From the NCBI GenBank assembly GCA_904066235.2, contig CAJFCV020000006.1, positions 5,332,001 to 5,396,000 on the forward strand: a stretch of DNA of 64,000 bases. Reading direction: 5' to 3'. Both the position numbers and the translations under genes were made by a program. This DNA comes from Bursaphelenchus xylophilus. Taxonomy: Eukaryota; Nematoda; Chromadorea; Rhabditida; Aphelenchoididae. A model generated the notes under the pieces. That model saw nothing but the letters and a program-made list of their open reading frames with translations, had not been told where the DNA came from and made no database searches. This document shows positions 11,171-23,900 of this stretch, one piece after another. Numbering within the stretch: position 1 is the stretch's first letter; every line of letters begins with the position of its first letter.

Positions 11171-13771
11171 ATGTCCTCTGTAATTGAGCAAAAGGGTTAT
11201 AAAGTTACAAAAGAAATCGGGAAGGGAGGATATGGAGTTGTATATAAGGCCACGGATAGATTTGGAAAGGTCGTCGCGCTCAAAAAAAGTGATATCAAGG
11301 TGAGTAACGCTCATTCCTTCCTTCTTTGCTTTTAGGCAAAACTTAGAACTTGTTTCCGTCAGACTTCATTGTGGACACTTTAGTCAGATCTTATACTGCG
11401 AATATTTTAGAAAGGTAGAGAACAAGGGCTAGATCTCCGAACGGAAGCCACGTTTATGAAGATTTTGAGTCAAGGAGACTCTCCAGAGCGGAATAATTTT
11501 GTAAAATACATTGATTCGTTTGACGATGGAGAATATTTTATATTGGTCATGGAATATGTTGAAAATGGGAGTTTATTCGACTACGTGAAGAAGGAACCCA
11601 TGTATTTGGATGCTGGTAAGATTTCGAGCATTTTCATTGGTCTTTAGACTTGAGCCCAATCTTTTCTCATTCCACGCTTGACTGTTACCTAAAATTAAAG
11701 GTTTTTAAAATTTTGTTGTTTCAGCGGTCTACGTCACTCTACAGATAGTCAACGCCGTCAACTACATGCACGACAAAGAGATTATGCATAGAGACCTTTC
11801 CCCCGGCAATATTCTCGTAGTCCCGAGAAAGGATAGTCGATCAAAATTTATACCAAAAATTTGCGATTTCGGCCTAGCCAAGCACATGAAGAGGCCTAAG
11901 GAGAAGCATTTTACGGTTTGCGGGACGCCTCAGTTTCAAAATTTGTAAGTTTCGTCTGTTTTCGGTATTTTAAGTATCAAGTACAATATAATCGATTTAA
12001 GTATTATACAGATTTAAATTTTTTGATGCCTATATTTTCAGCGATCACATGAAAAAAGGATATGGCCCGGAGGTGGATTATTCGTATATCGGAGCTCTTC
12101 TGTACTTTATGCTTACTCAGCAGCCCATTATTAGGAAGAATATTATGGTGTCAGTTGATGAGATTGAACGAAAAATCGAAAGCCACACGGCTAGGGATTG
12201 GATATGCCAGTTAGTTATGAGTGACAATGATTATGAACGGGCTTTCAACAGGAGGAAGAGCATAACAACACCTGAAGGTATATTGCACTTGAGAAGAACA
12301 TGAAGAATTTGCTTGGATTTTTTGTTAGTTGACTCATGGGATTATTGCATATGTAAATTCAAAGCGTTTCAGAGATCAGATCTCAACTAAAAGCTATCGA
12401 ATGCCGTGACAAAAGCATTCCAAGAAGTCAGACAAGCCAAAGAAGAAGATCGACCAGTAGAACCCTCAGGGAATTGGAGAATAGAGAGGGGAGATATTCA
12501 GAAGATGCGAGAAGGGATCGATTTTCTGATATGGAGCGATACAGGGACAGAGAACGATTTGGGGAGAGAAATCGGTATATTGATGAAGAGCATCGGGAAA
12601 ATAATGGCTATGCAGATGGAAAGGAACTGTATCATGAACCTCCAAGGATATCCAGGCCGGAGTCAAGGGAGCGGCAACGGGCTGGGCAGGTGTTAGAGGT
12701 GGGTTTGAATTTGTTCGCATGTATCTCTAATAGTTTTGTTTTTGGGTATCTAAAACGATGTAACTTTTAGCTTGACCCTCTCCGTCGGCAACCTTCCCGA
12801 CCTCCAACTCGAACAGACTCCCATCGTCGACTTGATAGCGTAAATGTTCCGACAAATGTGGAGACTCGAAGAGATCGACGGTTATCTTTGAGGTCAATTC
12901 CAACTCAAGATCAGCCTTCTCAGCCCCGGTATAAGTCAGCACCCGGTCAAAAGGTTGCCCCATGGCCATTACCTTGGAATATGAAGGAGCTGGAACCGAT
13001 GAATAATGTTTTTACGCAACCGGGAAGAGTAAGTTTTTTTTCGTTTCGGGTAATATAAATTTCAAAAAAATAATGTTGATTTTAGTGTCTGCTGACAATA
13101 AACGGCTCTTACAAGATTACAATAGAGGTCCACGACTCTCAGGAAGTTGTAAATAGAATAGTGGTCCTGCACGATGTCTCCATGCCATCTCAATTTATGA
13201 CTGTCCATTACCCATCTGGAAGGTCGACCCATCACAAGCAGGCTTTGAATGACCCTCCGATCCCTATCGGATCAAAAACGAAAGAGATAACTTCTTGCAG
13301 AGAACTGGATCGTGATCCGGACCTCAGGAAGATGTACGAATACTGTAACAAATTCATATTGTACTGTAGAAACAAACAGGCCAGATATAAAGAAGATGAT
13401 CGGATCATTGGACTGATCGGGGAAGTCAAATGGAGCGGAAGGGTCGAATTGAGGTGGGGAGAACGTTTGGTCGACTTTGATCGGGCTGATGAGGACCTGG
13501 TGATGAATAGTATCAAAGGGGGCAACTTTAATGAAGGTACGGTCATATTTTGGATATTTCTATTGTCTGAGTTAAGATGAACTGACGATATTACGAGACT
13601 TTGGCCGAGGAGTCCTCAGAGAAGATCGACGGTTACAAAGGCGGATAAAGATGGCTCGGTAAGGACCTTATTTTTTTATTATTTTATACATGACATTATT
13701 TTAGAGATCTTGGTCTTATTCCCACAGCTAGCACTGATGATAGAAGAAATGACGAAAACAGATACCGGTGA
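11171..13771 (+). CDS. zyg-1-like: PLK4/SAK/ZYG-1-like centriole-duplication kinase
   Basis: Nine exons join to 657 residues: 11171-11299, 11411-11615, 11725-11944, 12042-12277, 12373-12698, 12771-13028, 13086-13536, 13577-13658 and 13705-13771. The N-terminal kinase domain shows GKGGYG, the ATP-binding Lys in VALKK, HRDLSPGN and DFGLA. Its activation loop, MKRPKEKHFTVCGTP, is close to that of PLK4 (K-P-x-E-K-H-x-T-x-CGTP). A charged Arg-rich linker follows. The C-terminal part (from about 13086) looks like the cryptic polo-box region, with paired beta segments such as FMTVHYPSGRS and the helix MYEYCNKFILYCRNK. Family members start centriole assembly. The kinase lacks a clear APE motif and a canonical DVWSLG (it reads DYSYIG). 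The acceptor of exon 8 (TTAAG) is weak. Polyadenylation signal at 13840-13845. Identification rests on the activation loop plus the polo-box-like C-terminus. Confidence 0.68.
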
Positions 13772-14204
13772 TCTCAAACGAACCTCTTATTTTGTGCCCT
13801 TAGGACTCTAATTATGTACACTACTCGCTACCAACTTACAATAAAGCTACTACTTTTTGACTACACTGACTCATGAGTGTCTCCCTTCCCTTCTGCACCC
13901 AATCTTTCACCTTCGAATCGCTTTATCCCGTTCGCAAGTCTAGTTCTTGAATGGTGTATTCCCCATTCAAGTTGTTCTTGTCCTTCCCTTTCGCCCGCAG
14001 GCATTTTAAGCCGGCGATTTGTCGGGATTTCTCGGTTCCGGCCCATCGGACCTCGACTAAACCCACCTGTCCAGTCCGCCGGCTAATCCCGCCGCACTCA
14101 TCGGATGCTTTCCCTCACAAAACTTGTCGCTTTATTACAGTCGGTCTGACTTTTAACATTGAAACGGTCGGAAAGAGTAAAAAGTAGAGGCTTAGATAAG
14201 GTCC
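13772..14204. other. Intergenic region with 3' UTR and promoter
   Basis: Contains the AATAAA of the kinase gene (13840-13845) and the upstream region of the PAN-domain gene. Short overlapping frames on both strands (13861-14187) show no domain or signal peptide and are treated as chance. No RNA gene seen. Confidence 0.5.
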
Positions 14205-17200
14205 ATGGTCCCCAGAAACGCCATGTTTGGGTTGGCTTGGGTGGGAATAATGATTGGACTGGCTAACGGTAAGAATCTTCGGAATGCCTTGAGTTTTTGT
14301 GATGGATAATATGAATTTTATATTACACATAATAAGTCATATAAATTTGATGTGTATTAACTAAAACTACCTCTAGGATGTTTTCCCTTGGCAACTCAGC
14401 CCTTCTACGCTCCCCCTCCAGCCGTTCCCCCCGCAAGTTACTATTATGTCCAACCTCAGCCCCAATATCAAGTTCCTTATTCGAGTCGGACTCGGTTGGC
14501 CTCTTCAAATCGAATCTATTCGGAACAAAAAGATGATCTCCCAGTTTCATCTACAGGCAATGATTGCCTTCAGAAGTTTGAGAATCACAAACTGATTTGT
14601 GCCGAACCGATTGAACGGAGAACCGAGACAAGTGAGGATGAATGTCAGCAGTTGTGTGATTCTGTTAACTGCAAGAGCTTCCAATTTGATGCAGCGACAG
14701 CTAGTTGCGATGTGTTCCAGGTAAATTTGGGATAGGTATTAACAAAGCTCTTCTATGACAAATTTATTTTTTGGTCCCTTTAGATTTATTTTACATAGGT
14801 TTGGCGGTACTGCAAATAATAAGAAGATATCTCATCTCGGTTGCAAGATAGGTTAATGGCGGTTGTATTTTAGCTCGACCATCGCCACGGAGCTCCTAGA
14901 TATCCATTTAAGGATCAACAGAGCTTCAGGCAGAAACGAGATCGTCACGAACAACATACGGCTATCGGGAAAGTGAAAAGAATCTTCAAAAGAATGGCAA
15001 ACGGGATTGATGACGTCATGAGGGACTCTCTCCGGCCATTACCGTATGCCCGATGATTTTTTTAATCGTACTCTTTTAAAATTGATTTTTCAGAAATGGA
15101 CAGTCAATTACAGCCTACTGCGACCCTTCTCTGGTCACATCCCCAGGTTTCACATTCACCCTGGTCGATGAAGATTGCAAACTCTCGATCAAAGAAGGCC
15201 TCATTCAGAATCAAAATCTCCAAAATGAATTCGACGGAGCGATAGAGTCCTTTAGCAATGAAAATGGGGCAATCCGAGGGCACAGCCACAGGAATGCCGG
15301 GCCAGGCCCAGTCCAGACGGTGATCCCGGAAACTCCCGATTGTCCGGATGGAAATAAGGCCCGAATTCAGCTGATCGAAGGGATCAGTTTGGTGCAGGCA
15401 AGGGCTGTCACAACTGTTCAGTTGGATACTCCGGAGATTTGTCTTCAGATCTGCAGAATGAGTGCGGTAAGGGAAAGAATATAAAATAACAAAAGGTCAT
15501 TCGTGAGCTAACTAATATCTTTTGAATTTGATTATGTACCTATTTGAGTAAAATTTTAATAGGCAGTCTAATTTTAAGGCTAGAAAGTATCCATTTAATA
15601 TCAACTCTAATGTAATCTCCTTTTTGGCTCGTTATAGATTACTAGAACCAGTCTTAAATTGAGCTTCTTACTCTAGTTAAACCCCTTCTAGCATTTGGAC
15701 GGCACCCGTTTCCAGAAAGCTTGTAAATCGGCGGTTTTCGATCGGTCCACGGGTAAATGCACGATCTACGAAGAGGTTATCTCGCCGAATGGAGATCTCA
15801 ACTACAACCCCAACCCGAATGCCGTCTACTTTGAAAAGTTTTGTATCAGTGGTGAGTGATCCAAGTGAATTTGAGTCTCATATTTAGCGGCCGAACTTCC
15901 AATTACTTGTGATGACGTCATCCACAGGATTCCTCAACATACTCTGGATAAACGGGCCATTGGAACTGGTGCTGTGGTGACGACGGCCACACAAATCGAT
16001 TGTATTCGGCAATGCATTACGGCCAAGGCAAGTGAAAAAAATTAAGATCTTAATGTTGCGTTATATTGTACATGATTTTTACTCAATTTATTGAATGTTT
16101 TCCTCTAAGTTTTCCATATTTTAGCGTCGTTTGAACTTTGAATGCCGTGCAATCTCCTATTTCTTTGATTGGCCCTCCGAAAACTGCTATCTCAGCCGCT
16201 TCACACGGCTCCAAAGACCAGACGTCTACGTTCCGGAGAGAAAAGAGCTCGTGGATTATCTGGAAATGCCTCATTGTGTGAACACGTGTAAGTTTACATC
16301 TTATCACATATTTTAAACAGCGAAACTACAGAAAACTTTATGTTTATTCAACCTTATCCATGTACATTACACCCGACTTTATTTCGAAATTTTCTTATAA
16401 CCCTCTTCAATCTCGGCGACCCGTTGTTTTCCGTCCTAAAATACGAAAATTAATTGGAAATAGAGTCAAAATATCACTGAAACCTACCTCAGTAGTGAGC
16501 CATCCGGCTTTAGCGGCCATTTTAAATCCCATTGCATAGACCAAGAAGAAAGTTAACTTGTCAGTGAAGGCACCGGGACGGACTCGAATCATGTTTCTTA
16601 TCAGGGTCTCAATGTCAAAGGAATCTCGATGTTCGCATTGTTTCATTAGGGTGATCCACAGCGACATGGCGCAAGGTCTGAAAGGTTTTAGTTTTCATGA
16701 TGACTGTCAAGTATAATTATTCAAATTTCTCAAACTGATAACCACATATTTCTTAAATTTTTCGTTTTTTTTATAGTCTGTCAGTCATCAAATTTTTTTG
16801 AACGCAATGTTGCAATTATCGCCTAGACAATGAACTATGATCGGTTGAATCGTACACCCTTACCGTTGAATTGCATTTAATCCCATACAAATCACCGGCG
16901 GGATAAAAGAATCCGCAGCTTTCTTGAAAATCGCGTCTTCCTTGGCCAGGACCATCTGCAATGCGCTATACAGCATTTCCAAATCCGGCCATTGGTCCAG
17001 TTTCCAGTCGTAAATATGGATCAAACTGATCGTCTTGTTTTTGTCATCCTGCGCTTCGCTGACTGCCGCTCCTGACTCTGGGTCATCCTTATCCTTCTTC
17101 GGCATCGGATCCGTGGAAGTCAAGAGGATCTCATAAACCGCGAATCCCTTCTGGCCTTGTTTCTTGAGACATTTGACGGTGAATCGGCCGTTCAAGAAAT

Positions 17201-19167
17201 TCTGCGATTTATTCTCCTCGCGGGGAAAGAAATTGAAACATTTTGAGCGTTCCGTATCAGAAAAGGATTTGTCCTCGACGGTGCAGATGATCAGTTGGCA
17301 GCCGTTCGTGTAGACCTGTGAGAATTAAAAATATTGTTCTTTCTGTTTAGTGTAATAATATAAGTTTTGAGCCCAAACATGGTTTAAAAAAATAGCATAA
17401 GATCCCTTACAATCCTCCAGAATTGACCGACATTCGCAAAATTAGGTCCTTGCGCAATGATAAAGTCCTCTTCGTTCGCCGTGAAATAAGTTGCGTTGTA
17501 ATAATCTTTGTCGCCGGCTATCTTCGTACTCAACTTGACTCTTAGCCTGTCAATAACTGGGATCGGAAGCCGACTTCCATCCTTGTCTCTCTTCTCCAAA
17601 AACGCGGCCATTTCAATTCTACTGTTGCCCATTACTCCATCAAATTGTGATTGGCGCGCTGTAAGGTTACGGGTCTTGGAAACGGTTGTGATGAAATCTT
17701 TGGGATTCTCACCAATGTCTTCCTGGAAACGTAGGGATAAGGCGCTTATTTTTGTCGATTTTGAAGTTTTGGGCCTTACAACTAATCTTTCAAATTGAAA
17801 AAATAACGTTCATTCTCAGCGATTTCTGCATAGCGCGAATTAAAAATCAGGAAAATAGGCTCACCTTTCCGAACTTTGCTTTCGGAGTAAGTCCGGAGGG
17901 TCTTCGGATCGACCTCTTTACTTTCATTTTCCTGAGATCCGACCGTCTGAGAAAGAAAAAGTTGTCGAAAAGGCAAACGATACAGAAATCTTCAAAATTC
18001 CTCAAATCGAAATGAGGATTTTAGGTTCGAAAAAAAATTTTTTTGGAAGTAAAATTTGATTGAGTCTTTAGTTTGGCAACGGGACGACGCCTCTTCGGAC
18101 TGGAGTGAATGGAGTGATTGTGATCGAAGCCTGACCAGAACTCGTTGGAGAAACTGTTCCAGTTGTAACCCGCGCCGAGAAAGAGTCCCCTGTATTTCAA
18201 AGACCTCATTGAGTGAGGAGTTTCCCCAGGAATTACTCAATACGGAATTCGGTGAGACTTTTTTGTCTACTACAATATAATTTTTAAAAATGCCTTTTAA
18301 TTTTTGTTATCCATTTTAATTTTAGAGCCAAAGCAAGTTGCCCAGACCTTCGAAGATGCCCGCAGATTCAAAGCAGCAGGAGTGCGAAGGTCTGATGACC
18401 ACGAGGGAAGTCTTTTTGGAGATAATGACTATAATCATCAAGATGAAGTCAGTTATTTCGGGCCTCCACACAAGGTGGAAACCTCGGGTTTTATTCAATC
18501 AGAAGGTGAGATTTATGTCATATTCATCTACTGCCTTTTTAAAAATTAAAATCTATGATTCAACTCTAGTTTAATGTAATGATGTAATGTTTTCCCAGAT
18601 ATCATCCATCCCCAGCCCAACATCTTTAATATCCAATCGAATATCAAGAAGATTCGTCCAGAAGAAGAGAAGAGAGGATCTGGCAGAACCTCGGACCTCC
18701 CGGCCAAAGAATCCTTCGAATTGGATCCAAATGAAGCCGCTCCTTTCGCGCCGCTGAAGCCGGACGATTTGGATTTCCTGAATGGACTGGATTCTGGAGA
18801 AATGAAACAGCTGAAGGATGCTCAAAACGAAGCCGAAAAGGAGGCCAATCGAGAGGTGCGAGGGTTCAGAAACGAAGAACAACCCGAGGATATCACTCTA
18901 CAAGAAATCAGACGGGAAGGTCTCAATATTCGAAGGATTGATAACAAAAAAAGACATGAATATGACAGGGAGGAGCACAAAACCCAAGGAGAAGTGAGCA
19001 AGGATGATTTTGAAACGAAAAAAGAGGAGCTGGATGAGAATGGATGCAATCCCAGGGTAAAATGTTGCCCAGTATCCTCTGGAGCGACCCTAAAGGGATG
19101 CATAATTGGATTCAGGACAACGGAAAATGGAGCAAAGGCCACTTGTTTGACTGATAACTGTATTTAA
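14205..19167 (+). CDS. Secreted PAN/apple-domain protein with thrombospondin-type segment
   Basis: Ten exons join in phase to 780 residues: 14205-14268, 14377-14720, 14874-15043, 15094-15466, 15692-15851, 15888-16027, 16125-16287, 18072-18251, 18326-18505 and 18599-19167. The N-terminus has a hydrophobic signal (FGLAWVGIMIGLANG), then a Pro/Tyr-rich stretch. Three PAN/apple-type modules follow, starting near CLQKFENHKLIC, CPDGNKARIQL and the segment TCDDVIHRIP. After a 1.78 kb intron come a thrombospondin-1-like segment (SDWSEWSDCDRS), a charged Lys/Glu-rich region and a short Cys-rich end (CNPRVKCCPVSS...CLTDNCI). The intron at 16028 uses a GC donor. The long intron contains a complete gene on the other strand. 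If that intron is not spliced, translation would stop at 16316; the exact phase match at 18072 favours the long form. Extracellular matrix or cuticle role is inferred. Confidence 0.75.
16379..17927 (-). CDS. Nematode-type protein tyrosine phosphatase, probably inactive, nested in an intron
   Basis: Five exons (17927-17865, 17722-17411, 17315-16864, 16677-16488, 16435-16379) give 357 residues. The basic N-terminus (MKVKRSIRRPSGLTPKAK) and the order of elements fit the expanded nematode cytosolic PTP family: D-R-L-R-V-K-L, then a YYNATYF segment, FIIAQGP and FWRI. The general-acid loop keeps WPD (DQWPDLEM). The catalytic loop does not follow HCxxGxxR: it reads PPVICMGLNAIQRP, with the preceding His replaced by Ile and two extra residues between the Cys and the Arg. 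It is therefore probably a pseudophosphatase. The whole gene lies inside the 16288-18071 intron of the PAN-domain gene on the opposite strand. The splice at 16864/16677 falls inside the catalytic loop, so a mis-chosen junction is the main caveat. Confidence 0.75.
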
Positions 19168-19285
19168 AATGTTATATAACCTCGTTTTGAAAATTCTTTG
19201 ATAATACTAAAGATGTATCTATGTTATAAACAACTCATTTTTTCAAGACAACTCTCTAGCATGTCTTATCTGTTTTATGCATAAT

Positions 19286-20604
19286 TTATTTCTTCAAAAC
19301 AACCCTTCCCGCTTCTTCCTCAACAACATACTCAGAGAGATCGAGGAAATCGTCGGGCAGATCGAGGAAGTTCCAAATCTTTTGTCCCATCTCTTCATTC
19401 GCTGGGAAGTCGATCCATCCAACATCGGAACCCAGCTGAGATGAGTATTCGGAGAGGAATTGGGTCATGAAATCAGCTCTTTCGGTGAACGAAGAGTCCA
19501 CAATTTCCTGGAGTTCGTCAAAGATTTGGATGAGAACGGCGCTTTCAGTCCTAAAAATAAAAAAATATTACAATTGACCTACTACCACATAACCTACGCC
19601 CTCATTTTTTTAGTACTCCTAATTAGACTGATACTCTCCAGGCAATCATAAATATCGTCGTAGTTGACATCTCCTTCATATTCACAAGCAGGAGACAAAA
19701 AATCATCAGATAATTTTACATTCTCCTTCGTCGATCCTGACGCAGATCTTTTTCTCCGTTTAGTTCTTCCATCCAGCACATTCAATGCTTGGGTTAGCAC
19801 TTCAGACATGATGTTCATACCCTTCTTCTTAGCTGCAACACTCCTTGTGAGCTGTCTCATTTCATCTAACGCTTGTTTTTCGGTTCCTTTGATACCTAAA
19901 CATCAAGAATAAAAAATAAATAACTTACCCTTTGCTTCATCCGTTGGAACTTTGCCTTCTTTCAACGCTTCCTTCCAAGGTATTCTGACGGAATCCGCTT
20001 CCCTGACGATATCTCTCAGGCCCTCAAGAATAGCCATGATTTCTTCAACGGAGGTATTCGAAAAAGCATGAATGAACGTCTCCACACTAAACTGATTGCA
20101 ATTCGTATTTCGCAGCCTCGAGAATAGCGCGGCCAAGTCATTTGTGTTCCAGTTTGCAGCGGGTTCAAAGGTTATTCCCTCCATTACCTGAGTTATTGCT
20201 TCGGAACGTTTTAGGTATGCAAGATGGGGAGTTTCTTCTTGTTCTTCGGCGGATTGTTGTGAAACCTAAAACAAAGGATATAAACTCAATCGAAGCACCG
20301 CAATAGAGTTACAGAAAGCAGGATTCCTCATATTCAACTGCATTCCAGTGTAAAATTTATATTATCCATAGTGTTACCTCAGAAACGCTATCCAGATCCA
20401 AAATCTCGGTATCATTTCCTAATGTCGTTTCTTCAACAATCTCTAAATTTCCAATAGTTTGATCAGCTGTCTGACTTGTTGATGGGAGTTCTGGATCATG
20501 AACGTTCATCCGTTCTTCTTTTTGTTCTCTAAAACCGAAAGAAAAAATGTAAAAAGCCAGTGAACTTGCCTTGCAGGAACGTTAGATGGGCCAGGCTGAT
20601 CCAT
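19286..20604 (-). CDS. Unknown acidic protein with basic nuclear-type motif
   Basis: Exons 20604-20570, 20528-20378, 20265-19929, 19895-19635 and 19550-19286. The first intron uses a GC donor (GCAAG|GCAAGT). The N-terminal 70 residues are acidic and Ser/Thr-rich. A helical middle region follows (about NDLAALFSRLRNTNCNQF onwards). It contains a short basic cluster, TKRRKRSASGS, that could be a nuclear localisation signal. The C-terminus is acidic with Trp/Phe residues (FLDLPDDFLDLSEYV). I do not recognise the family. The last junction does not keep frame: the best donor leaves one base, the exon needs two, so either a splice site has been misjudged or the sequence has a one-base break. Confidence 0.6.
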
Positions 20605-20927
20605 TTTGGATGAAGATTACTCGAATTAGCAAGCAGTTGAGAGAAGTTATCCAAATTTGGTTTTCTCGCGCTTGCGAAACAATTTTTCAACAGAAAAATA
20701 TTTTTAGGACACGTTTAATCGTATAAAATGGCAGAAAAACTTGAAATTGCCGCCAAAAATTTGGGGTGACGTAAGTTGTGGTTTATACCGGTATACCGCA
20801 GGAAAATATGATAGCTTTGTTCGTTATAAGATAAATATTTTTTAGGTAATGACATAGAATTCTTGGATACTTTTAAATTTTACAAAACTTTAGAACCAAT
20901 TATGTCACACGTGATCTCAAACAATAT

Positions 20928-23900
20928 CTAGGGACTCTTTTCGACCTTCGTCAAACAATTCATGGTCCCATTGTTGCTTGCAAAGTCCTTCAGTGCTGAA
21001 ATAAACCGATTTGATTGAGTATAAAGCTTTACCGAAATTTTTTCTGTTTACAGTCACCATCCGAAGCCCCGTAGGACGGCCGGTATCCCAAATCAACGAC
21101 GGCGCTGTTGTGTTGTCGTAGTACACATACGACGTTCCATTAAACCATAGCCCAATAACCGCAGAATTTCCAGTGAACACTAGAAAATTGATTTTAAATC
21201 TTGTTTGAGCCTAGTGTAATATAAAATAACCTTAAAAAAGCGTACAAGATACCATTCCGTAGACTAATAGATGCACAATCTTAACTGGAGTCCCATTGGT
21301 CTGATATTGACTGCAGATGTTGTCTCGGACTGTCTGATATCCACTTTTGTTCGTTTTTATAATGGCCAAACAATACCAGATGTCATTGTAGACAACTGGA
21401 ATGGCGGGAGTCACCTCGGAACAGTCGTAATTGACGGATTCGGAGATTTCTGCAAATTTATGGCAAAATTATTTGCATTTCGAAATTGATTTTACAAAAA
21501 AAATATTTTTTGCACTGTGCAAACTTATTTTTTTGCAACGGCCAGACAGTAAAGTGAATTTATTATTATGATATAAAAATTGATTTTCATTAACTTACGA
21601 GCTCTAGTCATCGTATAGATGGTTCCATTGTTAACCGCGCCGACCACATAATAGCCCAATTCAGTGTCATAAACATTGGAAGTCCGCGCAGTGCAGTATC
21701 CACTGTTTGCATCGTATTTCAGATTAGAGACTGACGAACAAGTCGTGTCGCCGTATGCTGTAATTATTAGGTTGGGACGAAAGTTTTCCCCTTAATTTTC
21801 GGGGAAAAGTTATGGAAGTTGTGGAACTTCCTGGAAAGTTCTATCATGTGACTATGTAAGGGTGAGTTGATAGCATATAGACTGATATGTAACTTGTCCC
21901 CATAGCGCTCTCCAAACGTGGAAAAATTTCCGTCCCAAAGTTCTGTTTCGATGCGTCAAATTTTAGAATACCAAAACCCATGGAAGATATAACCGAAGTC
22001 TAGGATGTTATAGGCAAGGACGTCCTCTTTTATGGCGTGGCCAAGTATTGGTTCCAGAGGTTCAAAAAAGGAGTTAGACGACCAAGTTCTGGCGGCCATC
22101 TGAGATAGATGATGACGCCCTAAAAGGCTTAATCGTGAGCTATCCCAAATTGCCATTACGTGAACTTGGAGAGCTCTTTGGGTTCTCCCATACTACCATT
22201 ATGGACCATCTACATCGGTTGGGAAAAGTGTGGAAGTGTGGTTAATTTGTTCCGCAAGAACTTTCGGAGTCACGGCTTATACTGTTGCTCCTAATTTTTG
22301 TCGTACCGCCGCAAGCTGACTTGGCTGACCAATATCATTACAGGGAACCAGAAGTGGGTGATGTATGTAAACCATACCCGCAAGCTTCAGTAGCTTGAAC
22401 CCGACCATCACGGTGAACTAACCCCAAAACCTAAATTCACCCAAAAAAGATTGTTGTCCGATTGGTGGACTTGTATGGGAGGTATTTATTAGGAATGGCT
22501 CCCTGATGGTAAAACTGTCACTAAATAACAGAATTATCGCCAGTTGGACCGCTTCGCCCAAAATGCTAGAGAAAAATGGAACAAATCTTCCTCCTTCACG
22601 ACAACGCCTAGTACCGCATTGCAAAAATCGCTCGCAAAAAATTCAGGGAGAATGCATGACCTTTGCTGCCCTACCCACACTACACCCCAGCCTTGGCACC
22701 TTCTGATTACCATTTGATCAGATCGCTAAGCTACCGTTTGGGAGATGTGCGGTTCGATTGTTTGGGGGACCTCAAAACAGGTCTTTCTGACATTTTTTAT
22801 TATATTAGGTTGTATAATAAGTTATGACCATAATTTTCTAAAATTCCTAAAACTTTAATGACGCTTTTTTCAGAGTTGAATAGCATACCGCTGGGTAGGG
22901 TGGAGACAGTAGATTACAGGAACCATTAGCACATCGGCCTCCGGCTAAAACATCGGAGAAAAGAAATTAAGAAATGAGGGCGTCCCAAGGTGCTAAAGCA
23001 AAAATACGCCTTAAATCTGAGAATTCCGAGAGGCTAGAAATGACAATGCTTCTGTAGGACACTAGAGGCGTTAATTTTACATACGCTGCGCAGGATCAAC
23101 TCTACGTCCCCCACTTGAGCTTTACTGTTCAAAATATAAATTGAGGTATACCTTCACTGTTATGCACCCTGATTCGTTTCGAATTAATCCCACCTCAAAT
23201 AACGTGGTTCAGCTGTAAAGAGTCACTTATGAGTTGCTTTTTGATAACCTACTCAAATCAGAAACTGCTTGTATCAGGTGACAATAAGGAATTTCATTAA
23301 AATCGTTACATTTTGAGGGCCGCTGGACTAGAGTTCAAAACTTTTATTGAGTACGCCCTAGCGCCATCTTGTGAAGAACTGTTTTTGGTGGTTATATACA
23401 CTACATACCTCGGCGAAAACGACAGTATATATTCTTAAAGTTTGCGGCGGTTAAGTTCTAAAAAATTTAAATTCAATTGGATGATCCAAAATTCTGCTAA
23501 TTCTTAAATTTTTCTGGAGATTCCAATTACTGCATGCTCCAAAATTTGCCTGGTGTGACAACAGGTATGTGATCTCGTATTACCACGAGTTATAACAATA
23601 GACAATAGAAACCCCGGGCGCTAAACTTTTTAGACGCTTTTTCAGGCGACGGCTTCGGTAACCTTCCGGAAAAACAGCTCATAAAATGAGCTGTCACTGA
23701 TACCTAGTAACGATGCTGTGTCAGCGTCTTCTACGACCCTTGAAGATTACAATAACACCAATCCGAGACCAGCAGCGGCTGGCTGAGAGACGTGACTTGA
23801 GTTATTTCGTACCCTGCCAAAATCGGGGCGCTTCCGAGTTTTTAGCAATAGAAAATCGCGGCTATGCCGTAAGACTTTGCAATACGCACTAGATGAAACT

